64,000 nucleotides of DNA from Bacteroidota bacterium (lineage in GTDB: Bacteria > Bacteroidota > Ignavibacteria > Kapaibacteriales > Kapaibacteriaceae). The notes below the pieces were generated by a model. The model saw only the letters and a program-made list of their open reading frames with translations, did no database searches and had not been told where the DNA came from. Positions 1 through 5,775 of this stretch are shown piece after piece. Position numbers and translations under genes: made by a program. Position 1 is the stretch's first letter, and the number at the start of each line of letters is the position of its first letter. The stretch covers positions 1 through 64,000 of the forward strand of contig JAFDZT010000007.1 in NCBI GenBank assembly GCA_018266735.1, written 5' to 3'.

Positions 1-400
1 AACTAATTAGGGGGCTAGAATACTTGTACGGCTCAACTCCAAACCATACCACCACGAAGATCGGCTCGGGCACACGGCGCTCATGCTCCACCCATACATG
101 CGGCACGAAATCCCGTCGCGCCTGCATCTCCCGCATGCGCTCTCCTTCTTCTGCATCCACACGCTGCTGATGCTCTGTGGCGGAAAGGGCTGCATCGAAG
201 GAGGCAGCATACTCCTCGCCTGCGAGGACGGATGTTCGAAGGGCGGCAAGGAGGGAGGCATTGTCCATGCTGCCCCGCATCAGGGCGTCGAAGCGATGGA
301 GCATGGTGTTTGGGTTGGTGGCGTTGAGTAGACGTGGGATATCACGTCGACGTATTCCGAGCGCCGCCATGCGCTCGCAGAGGAAACGTTGGAGGTGCAT
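1..400 (-). CDS. Partial protein of unknown function, paralog of its upstream neighbour
   Basis: An open frame starts at the ATG at 398-400 and runs off the left edge of the window, so the C-terminus is missing. It begins one base after the stop of the upstream gene, so the two are probably co-translated. The N-terminus (MHLQRFLCERMAALGIRRRD...) and the segment RRDFVPHVWVEHERRVPEP align with the neighbour's MIAAYLQARLRTLGA... and GQNFAPSVWIEHDGVIPSA. The two are therefore tandem paralogs that differ by an internal deletion in this copy. The first 40 residues look helical with a helix-turn-helix-like rhythm (GIRRRDIPRLLNATNPNTMLHRFDALMRG). That resemblance is an impression, not a family match. 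Function unknown. Confidence 0.7.
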   Translation of the reverse strand, partial: MHLQRFLCERMAALGIRRRDIPRLLNATNPNTMLHRFDALMRGSMDNASLLAALRTSVLAGEEYAASFDAALSATEHQQRVDAEEGERMREMQARRDFVPHVWVEHERRVPEPIFVVVWFGVEPYKYSSPLIS

Positions 401-401
401 G

Positions 402-1466
402 TTACCCTACCTCCACCCGACCGCACATCGGCCCCGGAAGCCACGTCTGTTCTCCCGTCCACGCGCCCTTCTGCACATCGTACGTGCATGCCTGTGTGGG
501 CGATGTGCACAGATGCAGACGGGCGATCTGTCCGTGCGGACCGGTGCGCACGTGGGCATACTGCGCCGACGTGAGCACGGCATACACCACAGCATCCGCC
601 TCCCCCATTGGCATGGGCACGGAGCGTCCTTCGATCGTATCGCACCAGGCTGCAAGGTGGAATGCCGACGGGATCACACCATCGTGCTCGATCCACACAG
701 AGGGCGCAAAGTTCTGTCCGGGGCGCATCACATCCGGTCGTGGACTGCCGCTCTTTCGCACGCTCACCACCCGCTCCTGCAGAGCATGTGCGGCCGCAAG
801 CACATCGGCCCAGCCCACATCATCCGTCGGCACCGGACGTAATGGATCCGGCTCCATCACCCCATCGAAGATCGCGCGTGCAGAAAAGGCGTCAGGGGTC
901 GTGTCTTCGGTGGCCTCGCGTACATCGCGCACCATCTGATACGCATCCTGCAACCACGTGAACGGTCCCTCCGGTACACCATCCAGATCGCACCACACGC
1001 TCCATCCGCGTGGCGGGAGCACATCGGCGCTGTCATACGAGACCAGGTGGGACGGCATACCATACGGTCCGCTCCACATCACCCGTTCCACGTCCACCGG
1101 ACTCCCCTGCACCACCTCCACATCCGTAAAGAACCGCTTGCCCAGGGGCAAGATCACATCTTCGCGGGGCGGGAACACCAGCGGAACAGCGGCACGGGCG
1201 AACGGTCGGAACGGCACCTGTCCGCGCCGCGCATTATGTAGCGCGCGATGCAACGTGGCATCGGCCACATCGCGGAACAAGGGTCCGGCAAGGAGCGGGG
1301 TGGCACGGATCCGGTCGATCAACGCCAGATCCGTCACCTCCCCTCGGAGCACAGCCCGAAGGCGATCAACAACATGGGGCACATCCGTCAATCCCGTCTT
1401 GGCGGGCACGGATGCAAGTGGAGCACCAAGGGTGCGAAGGCGGGCCTGCAGATAGGCAGCGATCAT
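402..1466 (-). CDS. Protein of unknown function (354 aa) with HTH-like N-terminus
   Basis: The frame is open further upstream to 1532, but the ATG at 1464-1466 has GAGG six bases ahead (GAGGTTTCCCATG) and gives an N-terminus matching the paralog downstream. The protein is soluble, with no signal peptide. Residues 1-45 (MIAAYLQARLRTLGAPLASVP...VVDRLRAVLRG) resemble the helical N-terminus of the next gene. The middle is rich in Asp, Pro and Trp. The C-terminal third carries the shared APSVWIEHDGVIPS motif. The stop lies one base before the next start. I do not recognise the family; a DNA-binding or immunity-type role would be a guess. The 5' flank from 1467 to 1602 holds nothing I can name. Confidence 0.75.
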   Translation of the reverse strand: MIAAYLQARLRTLGAPLASVPAKTGLTDVPHVVDRLRAVLRGEVTDLALIDRIRATPLLAGPLFRDVADATLHRALHNARRGQVPFRPFARAAVPLVFPPREDVILPLGKRFFTDVEVVQGSPVDVERVMWSGPYGMPSHLVSYDSADVLPPRGWSVWCDLDGVPEGPFTWLQDAYQMVRDVREATEDTTPDAFSARAIFDGVMEPDPLRPVPTDDVGWADVLAAAHALQERVVSVRKSGSPRPDVMRPGQNFAPSVWIEHDGVIPSAFHLAAWCDTIEGRSVPMPMGEADAVVYAVLTSAQYAHVRTGPHGQIARLHLCTSPTQACTYDVQKGAWTGEQTWLPGPMCGRVEVG

Positions 1467-1602
1467 GGGAAACCTCATCGATCGTGGCAGTACCACCGAC
1501 TCGAAGCCGGTTGGTGGTCGTCGTAGGGCCACGTCCCTCGGACCGTCTGGATGAGAATGTCAAGGATGAGCGGGTGGTACGGGAACTGACCTGTCCGGTT
1601 GC

Positions 1603-1652
1603 AAAAAAAATCTCCCCAGCAGAACCGTATTACCGGTTCTTACTGAGGAGAT
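1603..1652 (-). terminator. Rho-independent terminator of the peptide cluster
   Basis: On the minus strand a hairpin with arms at 1643-1651/1611-1619 and 1634-1640/1621-1627, a small internal loop and a 6-base apical loop is followed by eight T residues (A tract at 1603-1610 on the plus strand). It lies downstream of the last 119-aa gene and ends leftward transcription of the block from 3995 to 1758. Confidence 0.8.
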
Positions 1653-1706
1653 GAAAGGTGAGCGTCCAGTCAGTTGCTTCAAACTGAGCTAGACACGGGA
1701 GTACAC

Positions 1707-1759
1707 GAATTCGAGGCGCTGAGTGTGAAAGGGTTGTGAAGCACTCAGGGGGCGAATTC
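1707..1759. repeat. Long inverted repeat at the 3' end of the 119-aa gene
   Basis: The left arm 1707-1725 (GAATTCG...CTGAGTG) pairs with the right arm 1742-1759 (CACTCAG...CGAATTC) around a 16-base loop, with a small unpaired bulge. It overlaps the stop codon at 1758-1760. It has no T tract, so it may be an mRNA 3'-stabilising hairpin or part of a bipartite terminator with 1603-1652. Confidence 0.5.
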
Positions 1760-2117
1760 AAACAGCATGGGCATAGGCTGGTTCAGGGGTGGCGGTAAAG
1801 CCACAGCTTCGTTGGAGGAGGGTGACGACGTCACGCCGACGTGGTGTCTCGGCGTTCGGCATCAGGAACACATCAAATCGCAGGTTGTCGAGTCCACCTG
1901 CAGCGGCCATCCAGGCGCCAAGTCGCGGATCAGCGGAAAGCGCGTTCAGATCCGGAACCTGTTCAACATCAAAGGCATCGATCACATTATACTGTCCGCT
2001 GGCGGCGTCCTTTGCAAGAACACCCATTACTCCTGGGACATCACAGCCACGCCACATATGCATGGGCGTGGGCACCATGAAGTGGAAGCAGTTTTGGACG
2101 GTGAGCGTGTTCAACAT
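1758..2117 (-). CDS. 119-aa protein of unknown function, cassette copy 2
   Basis: The frame is open to 2195, but the ATG at 2115-2117 has CAGG nine bases upstream and gives exactly 119 residues, the same length as its paralog at 2637-2996. The two share an ungapped-looking core: F.F..P....W...DVPGVMG(V/I)L......Y.VIDAF...., then D.R.G.W.A.AG.LD.LR.D.F.MP, then VVTLL.R.CGF, and both end in YA(H/Y)AV. There is no signal peptide or membrane segment and no recognisable catalytic motif. It follows a 58-codon small ORF by 46 bases and precedes the terminator. I do not recognise the family. Its consistent place after small peptide ORFs suggests a processing, binding or immunity role (inference). Confidence 0.75.
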   Translation of the reverse strand: MLNTLTVQNCFHFMVPTPMHMWRGCDVPGVMGVLAKDAASGQYNVIDAFDVEQVPDLNALSADPRLGAWMAAAGGLDNLRFDVFLMPNAETPRRRDVVTLLQRSCGFTATPEPAYAHAV

Positions 2118-2163
2118 AGCGGTATACCTGAAAGGTTGGTAGTTGCATTCATTTGGAAAAAGA

Positions 2164-2340
2164 TCAATCCTCGCGGCGATCGACGATTCGAACAAGTCGA
2201 TACAGGGCGTCAGGATTGTTCTGATAGTACTGGATCATTTGTGGGTTCAGCGAGATCGAGGGATCGATCGACTGCTGAGTAGATGCGTTTGGATTCGTGT
2301 AGAGACCGAAGTACATCAGGATCGCGATGAGCATGTGCAT
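2164..2340 (-). CDS. Small peptide of 58 aa, 'long' IDRxED family, copy C
   Basis: The ATG at 2338-2340 is preceded by AGAGG eight bases upstream. The product begins MHMLIAILMYFGLYTNP, a short hydrophobic N-terminus that matches the two other long peptides (3226-3411, 3822-3995), and ends in LVRIVDRRED. The centre is polar and variable (QQSIDPSISLNPQMIQYYQNNPDALYR). The hydrophobic stretch is only about 12 residues, too short for a standard transmembrane helix but enough for membrane association. It lies just upstream of the 119-aa copy 2. Coding status rests on the conserved ends in three copies and on the RBS. Function unknown. Confidence 0.75.
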   Translation of the reverse strand: MHMLIAILMYFGLYTNPNASTQQSIDPSISLNPQMIQYYQNNPDALYRLVRIVDRRED

Positions 2341-2636
2341 GGTGTCGCCTCTTGAAAACTGACAGTCGAAGATTCGATGTCGAAGTGGCCGGCAGTTAGT
2401 CCCGCGCTCAACTTCTGATACAAAGTTCGGGCGAATTGGGGGTGGATATCGTTACATCTAGGGGCCTTTTGTTACAGGCCATTTTATGGGGTGGGCACTA
2501 ACTGACTACGTTAAGAATGGCTTATTTGCTTGCTTTACAGTAATTGTACGTCATCTTTAGAGGCACAGCAGACGTCATATTGTTACTTGGTAAAATCCAC
2601 ACCATTTCAGGGAAAACAGCACAAGTCAAGTGGATT
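2341..2636. other. Intergenic region between the two peptide cassettes
   Basis: No gene seen. It separates the 58-aa peptide from the upstream 119-aa gene and is AT-rich. It holds an 11-bp perfect inverted repeat, GTAAAATCCAC at 2590-2600 and GTGGATTTTAC at 2630-2640, whose right arm covers the stop of the 2637-2996 gene. That hairpin may attenuate transcription between the cassettes. I found no clear TAnnTTTG box on the minus strand here. Confidence 0.4.
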
Positions 2637-2996
2637 TTACACGGCGTAGGCATAATTCTGATCGTTCGAAGAGGCAAATCCGCAAGTACGGGACAGCAAC
2701 GTCACCACGTTTTCGCGCTGGGACACGTTCGAGACGGGCATGGAAAAAGCATCGATCCGAAGTTGATCGAGGGATCCTGCCATAGCATACCAATATCCGA
2801 AGCGGACATCGGACATTATTTCTATGGAGCTTGGAAGCGCGGCAACGGCAAATGCGTCGATCACCTCATACTCCCCGTCTTGGGTCTTGCGAAGGATTCC
2901 CATAACACCGGGCACGTCGAAGGACTGCCATTCTTCCACCGCCTTTGGCTGGAGGAAATAGAAGGTGTTCTTTACCGGTAGTGCATAGTTCATCAT
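2637..2996 (-). CDS. 119-aa protein of unknown function, cassette copy 1
   Basis: It starts at the ATG at 2994-2996 (an in-frame ATG follows directly), eight bases after the stop of a 17-codon peptide ORF, with GCGAGGAT as ribosome binding site; translation is probably coupled. The product aligns along its length with the 1758-2117 protein: DVPGVMGIL, YEVIDAFAV, DVRFGYWYAMAGSLDQLRIDAF, ENVVTLLSRTCGF and a YAYAV C-terminus. It is soluble, with no signal peptide. Aromatic and glycine residues in the core (GYW..AG.LD) are the most conserved. I considered a degenerate GIY-YIG-like fold but see no catalytic residues. Function unknown; the position invites a role in handling the peptides upstream. 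Confidence 0.8.
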   Translation of the reverse strand: MMNYALPVKNTFYFLQPKAVEEWQSFDVPGVMGILRKTQDGEYEVIDAFAVAALPSSIEIMSDVRFGYWYAMAGSLDQLRIDAFSMPVSNVSQRENVVTLLSRTCGFASSNDQNYAYAV

Positions 2997-3004
2997 ATCC
3001 TCGC

Positions 3005-3058
3005 TTAGTTCTCTTCGCCGCGGTCGATGATGTACGGGAGGGTGCGTTGGTTTTTCAT
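3005..3058 (-). CDS. 17-aa peptide MKNQRTLPYIIDRGEEN, copy 1
   Basis: A 17-codon ORF with start ATG at 3056-3058 and stop TAA at 3005-3007. It is one of four copies of MKxxRTLPYIIDRGEEN in the block. AAAGAG lies about seven bases before the start. The stop is eight bases before the start of the 119-aa protein. Arg is CGC, Thr ACC and Leu CTC here, different synonymous choices from other copies, which favours selection on the peptide. Residues 3-4 vary (Asn-Gln). No processing enzyme is recognisable nearby. Confidence 0.8.
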   Translation of the reverse strand: MKNQRTLPYIIDRGEEN

Positions 3059-3121
3059 CTGTGGGCTCTTTCTGTTCAAAGGTTTACAAAGTTTAGTCTG
3101 GGATGATCATCACGTCGAGGC

Positions 3122-3175
3122 TTAGTTCTCTTCGCCGCGGTCGATGATGTACGGAAGTGTTCTGGTGGACTTCAT
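3122..3175 (-). CDS. 17-aa peptide MKSTRTLPYIIDRGEEN, copy 2
   Basis: A 17-codon ORF with start ATG at 3173-3175 and stop TAA at 3122-3124. GGAAAG lies about eight bases upstream of the start. It shares 15 of 17 residues with copy 1, differing at positions 3-4 (Ser-Thr). Arg5 is AGA and Leu7 CTT, both synonymous with other copies. It lies between the 61-aa peptide and copy 1 in transcription order. Confidence 0.8.
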   Translation of the reverse strand: MKSTRTLPYIIDRGEEN

Positions 3176-3225
3176 GTTGGTTCTTTCCAAGGTTGATGTC
3201 AAAAAGGTGGTTCGTCAGGTCAGGA

Positions 3226-3411
3226 TCAGTCTTCTGTACGGTCGATCGTGCGGATCATGATGGAAGGATCGTACGTTGGATCGGTTTGAAGCATCTGATA
3301 GTACGTTGCGGCCGTTGGGTCCGACATGAGAGCCTTTTGCATGTCAACAGTTGTCATGTCTGGGCTGGTGGAGAGACCGAAGTACACGAGCATTGCGAGA
3401 AGGATGTCCAT
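3226..3411 (-). CDS. Small peptide of 61 aa, 'long' IDRxED family, copy B
   Basis: Start ATG at 3409-3411 with AAGG seven bases upstream. The product begins MDILLAMLVYFGLSTSPD, close to copy A (MDLITALLIFFGMASPD) and copy C (MHMLIAILMYFGLYTNP). It has a variable acidic/polar middle with YYQMLQTDPTYDP and ends in IRTIDRTED. The C-terminal IDRxED recalls the IIDRGEEN end of the 17-mers, linking the two size classes. A (GTT)n microsatellite lies just upstream at about 3431-3446. No signal peptidase site is evident, and the hydrophobic N-terminus is short. Function unknown. Confidence 0.8.
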   Translation of the reverse strand: MDILLAMLVYFGLSTSPDMTTVDMQKALMSDPTAATYYQMLQTDPTYDPSIMIRTIDRTED

Positions 3412-3509
3412 TGTGTTGCCTTGTAGGGGAAGTTGTTGTTGTTGTTGAAGTTGGTCGAATGATGTCTGTCAGCTTGTCAGGTGAAGAGTCAGAAAACCGG
3501 TGATCCGGA

Positions 3510-3563
3510 TCAGTTCTCTTCGCCGCGGTCGATGATGTACGGGAGTGTGCGTGCGCTTTTCAT
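3510..3563 (-). CDS. 17-aa peptide MKSARTLPYIIDRGEEN, copy 3
   Basis: Stop TGA at 3510-3512, unlike the TAA of the other copies. Two in-frame ATGs exist, at 3567-3569 and 3561-3563. AAGGA lies seven bases before the inner ATG and only one base before the outer one, so the inner start, giving the same 17-residue length as the other copies, is chosen. Residues 3-4 are Ser-Ala; the rest is invariant. Confidence 0.8.
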   Translation of the reverse strand: MKSARTLPYIIDRGEEN

Positions 3564-3624
3564 CGTCATGTCCTTGAAATTGTTGGGGTTAGTGATTCAT
3601 TTTTTGGGACCAAGGTCTTGAACC

Positions 3625-3678
3625 TTAGTTCTCTTCGCCGCGATCAATGATGTACGGCAGTGTGCGTGTGGTTTTCAT
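3625..3678 (-). CDS. 17-aa peptide MKTTRTLPYIIDRGEEN, copy 4
   Basis: Start ATG at 3676-3678, stop TAA at 3625-3627. A strong ribosome binding site AAGGAG lies nine bases upstream. This copy carries synonymous changes inside the conserved core (Ile11 ATT, Asp12 GAT, Leu7 CTG) while the peptide is unchanged, the best single sign that the product is translated and selected. Residues 3-4 are Thr-Thr. Confidence 0.85.
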   Translation of the reverse strand: MKTTRTLPYIIDRGEEN

Positions 3679-3821
3679 GTCAAGATGCTCCTTGGAATTT
3701 TAACTCGGGATAAGCTCAGCGAACTTTACATGGGAATGGTCCGAAATCTCGGTAGGACAAGTGACGTTTTGCGCTTAAAGGAGCAAAGCCATATCCTATC
3801 CGCGCGCTGCCATACCTCTGT

Positions 3822-3995
3822 TCAATCCTCTCTTCGGTCAATCTGACGCATGAGATCCAATTGGGTAGGATCTTGATAAATCGCTGCTATCACATCTTGA
3901 TTGTTGGCAATCAGCGAGTTGTATAGAGTAGGGTCGCAACTGGAATCTGGGCTCGCCATACCAAAGAAAATCAGAAGTGCTGTGATCAAGTCCAT
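3822..3995 (-). CDS. Small peptide of 57 aa, 'long' IDRxED family, copy A
   Basis: It is the first gene of the leftward block: start ATG at 3993-3995 with AAGG nine bases upstream, stop TGA at 3822-3824. The N-terminus MDLITALLIFFGMASPD matches copies B and C, and the C-terminus is LMRQIDRRED. A single Cys is at residue 20. The middle (PTLYNSLIANNQDVIAAIYQDPTQ) is predicted helical and polar. It is followed by two 17-mers at 3625 and 3510. Between 3679 and 3821 I see no further ORF. Confidence 0.78.
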   Translation of the reverse strand: MDLITALLIFFGMASPDSSCDPTLYNSLIANNQDVIAAIYQDPTQLDLMRQIDRRED

Positions 3996-4165
3996 TTCGG
4001 GGGCCTTTGAGTTGAGTTACACATTTTGTAGCCTTAAGTACACTCTCGTGTCATCTCGGGAGTGTCGCCTTAGGCAAACCAACGTGGCGATTCGAAATTC
4101 TGCTTATCCTGATCATAAATCATTGCAATGAGTCGGGATTTGTTACATGGCATTTAATCTCTTAC

Positions 4166-4173
4166 TACATTTG
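4166..4173 (+). promoter_or_regulatory. Bacteroidetes-type -7 box TACATTTG
   Basis: TACATTTG fits the TAnnTTTG -7 consensus, with a TTG about 23 bases upstream at 4140-4142, slightly far. It lies 83 bases before the 505-aa gene start. The divergent peptide block must also be expressed from 3996-4240, but I could not find an equally good box on that strand. Confidence 0.4.
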
Positions 4174-4255
4174 CATTCAAATCGTCGACTGGCTTGATGC
4201 GTCTTCAGAAGGCGCTTTTAGGCCGACTTCATCCGGTTTCATGTTGGAGGGCTGC

Positions 4256-5773
4256 ATGGAATTCATTAGAGAAATCCTACGTGTTGTTACATCTAAGTCA
4301 GACAGTCGAAAAACATTGCCTGAGCTTCACGAGGAGGGTGAAGATCAGCTTTCGGGTAGGTTCCTAAGAGGCGTCCTTGACAATAGGTATTCAAACGATG
4401 ATGAGATCGCTTTAGACTTGTACGGCACTAACAAGTCAGATCAGCGATTTCGAACATTAAAATCAAGATTATCCGATCGACTGTTACACGCACTTCTCTT
4501 TCTACAAATCAAACAACCAGAACACTCAGAGTATCTCACTTACTACTACAAATGCACAAGAAACTTGATTTGCAGTCAAACACTTATGCGATTCGCTTCA
4601 CGTAAAGCAGGGACACAACTTGCAGAGCGAACTTTGACGACCGCTAGAAAGTACCAGTTCACAGATGTGAGTCTGTCGCTTGTGTCTCTTTTGAGGGAAT
4701 CCGCTGGAATAAGTATGCAGAGAAGGAACTTTATCTACTATAACAACCTACTCAAGAAACTAGTTGATCTACTAGCAGCAGAATACCGTTGTGATGAACT
4801 GTACGATTCCTTAAACATGGATCTGGTTTACTCGAGGAAGAAGAAATCTGCATTTCTTAAGCAAACAGCCGAGTACAAACTTGAAATCTATAACTTGATG
4901 CAAACTTTTCAGAGTCATGCTTTGATTTTGGGATATCATCGAATATCTCTTTTTGAAGCGGATGTCACTGGCGACTTTGAACAGTCAATTACGCGGTGTG
5001 ATTTAGCACTCAAGTATCTGAATGCCAACCCGCATCTGTCGCAAAAAGCTAGAATTGGAGAGTTCAGCCTGACGCAGATGCTGAGTTGCCTGTTTCTCAG
5101 AAGGTATCGAGATGCGTTGTCGATGTCAGAGAATTGCATTTCGAGCTTTATTGAGGCCGGTCATAACTGGTACTTAGCGGTAGATGTGTCATTTGCATCT
5201 GCTTTGCTGTGTGGCGAATATGGACAGGCGGAGACATTCATTAATCTTGCCACCTCCCACAAGCGGTTCCCGCAACAGAACGAGATCACGAAGGAGCGTT
5301 GGTTCCTGTACAATGCCTATCTGAATCTGGCGGAAATGCTGGGGTTGAAGGAGCGGACGGACGAGAAGCGGAAGATCGCATTCCGCCTTTCCACCTTCCT
5401 GAATTCCGTGCCGGAGTTCGCCAAGGAGAAGAAGATCTATAACGTGCACATCCTGATCCTGCATGCGGCATTCCTGATCGCCGAGGGGAATTACGACCTG
5501 GCAGAGAAGCGGATCGAGTATCTGCGGGTGTATACGACGCGGTATCTGAAGGAGAAGGACTTCAACCGGACGCGTGCGTTCCTGCGGTTGTTGAGCTCGT
5601 TCCCCCGCCTTGGATTCAATGCACAACTGCTGCGTCGGGATAACACAAAGCTGTTGGAAGAACTCCATGCCACGGCCAACGATCCGATGCCGGCGGAGAC
5701 GAATGAGTTCATTCCGTACGACGTGATCTATGAGGCGCTGTTGAATGTAGTGGCGAAGATTGATGTCGAGTAG
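4256..5773 (+). CDS. Helical TPR-like protein of 505 aa, unknown function
   Basis: An upstream in-frame ATG exists at 4241, but GGAGG five bases before the ATG at 4256 fixes the start (MEFIREILRVV). The product is soluble, almost wholly alpha-helical, and rich in Leu, Arg and Glu, with repeated helical-pair patterns typical of TPR or related superhelices (for example HILILHAAFLIAEGNYDLAEKRIEYLRVYTTRYL). No catalytic motif or DNA-binding domain is seen. It is transcribed away from the small-peptide block. Composition is mosaic: a 60-base line at 4861 has 38% GC while one at 5341 has 60%, the switch lying near 5230-5280. The 5' two thirds thus look replaced or acquired together with the peptide block. 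A peptide-sensing role, by analogy with TPR regulators, is speculation. Confidence 0.75.
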   Translation: MEFIREILRVVTSKSDSRKTLPELHEEGEDQLSGRFLRGVLDNRYSNDDEIALDLYGTNKSDQRFRTLKSRLSDRLLHALLFLQIKQPEHSEYLTYYYKCTRNLICSQTLMRFASRKAGTQLAERTLTTARKYQFTDVSLSLVSLLRESAGISMQRRNFIYYNNLLKKLVDLLAAEYRCDELYDSLNMDLVYSRKKKSAFLKQTAEYKLEIYNLMQTFQSHALILGYHRISLFEADVTGDFEQSITRCDLALKYLNANPHLSQKARIGEFSLTQMLSCLFLRRYRDALSMSENCISSFIEAGHNWYLAVDVSFASALLCGEYGQAETFINLATSHKRFPQQNEITKERWFLYNAYLNLAEMLGLKERTDEKRKIAFRLSTFLNSVPEFAKEKKIYNVHILILHAAFLIAEGNYDLAEKRIEYLRVYTTRYLKEKDFNRTRAFLRLLSSFPRLGFNAQLLRRDNTKLLEELHATANDPMPAETNEFIPYDVIYEALLNVVAKIDVE

Positions 5774-5775
5774 GG

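Noticed and set aside
177-842. Long plus-strand ORF of 221 codons
   Set aside because: It is antisense to the two paralogous minus-strand genes, which have RBSs, adjoining start/stop and mutual similarity. The plus-strand translation is low-complexity His/Arg-rich shadow text.
2637-2996. Assigning the 119-aa proteins to the GIY-YIG nuclease family
   Set aside because: Only a loose rhythm of Gly/aromatic residues fits; the catalytic Tyr, Arg and Glu pattern cannot be placed.
3005-3678. Reading the repeated GTTCTCTTCGCCGCGGTCGA segments as a CRISPR or regulatory DNA repeat
   Set aside because: Spacing is irregular, units are codon-aligned with start, stop and RBS, and differences are mostly synonymous, so coding explains them better.
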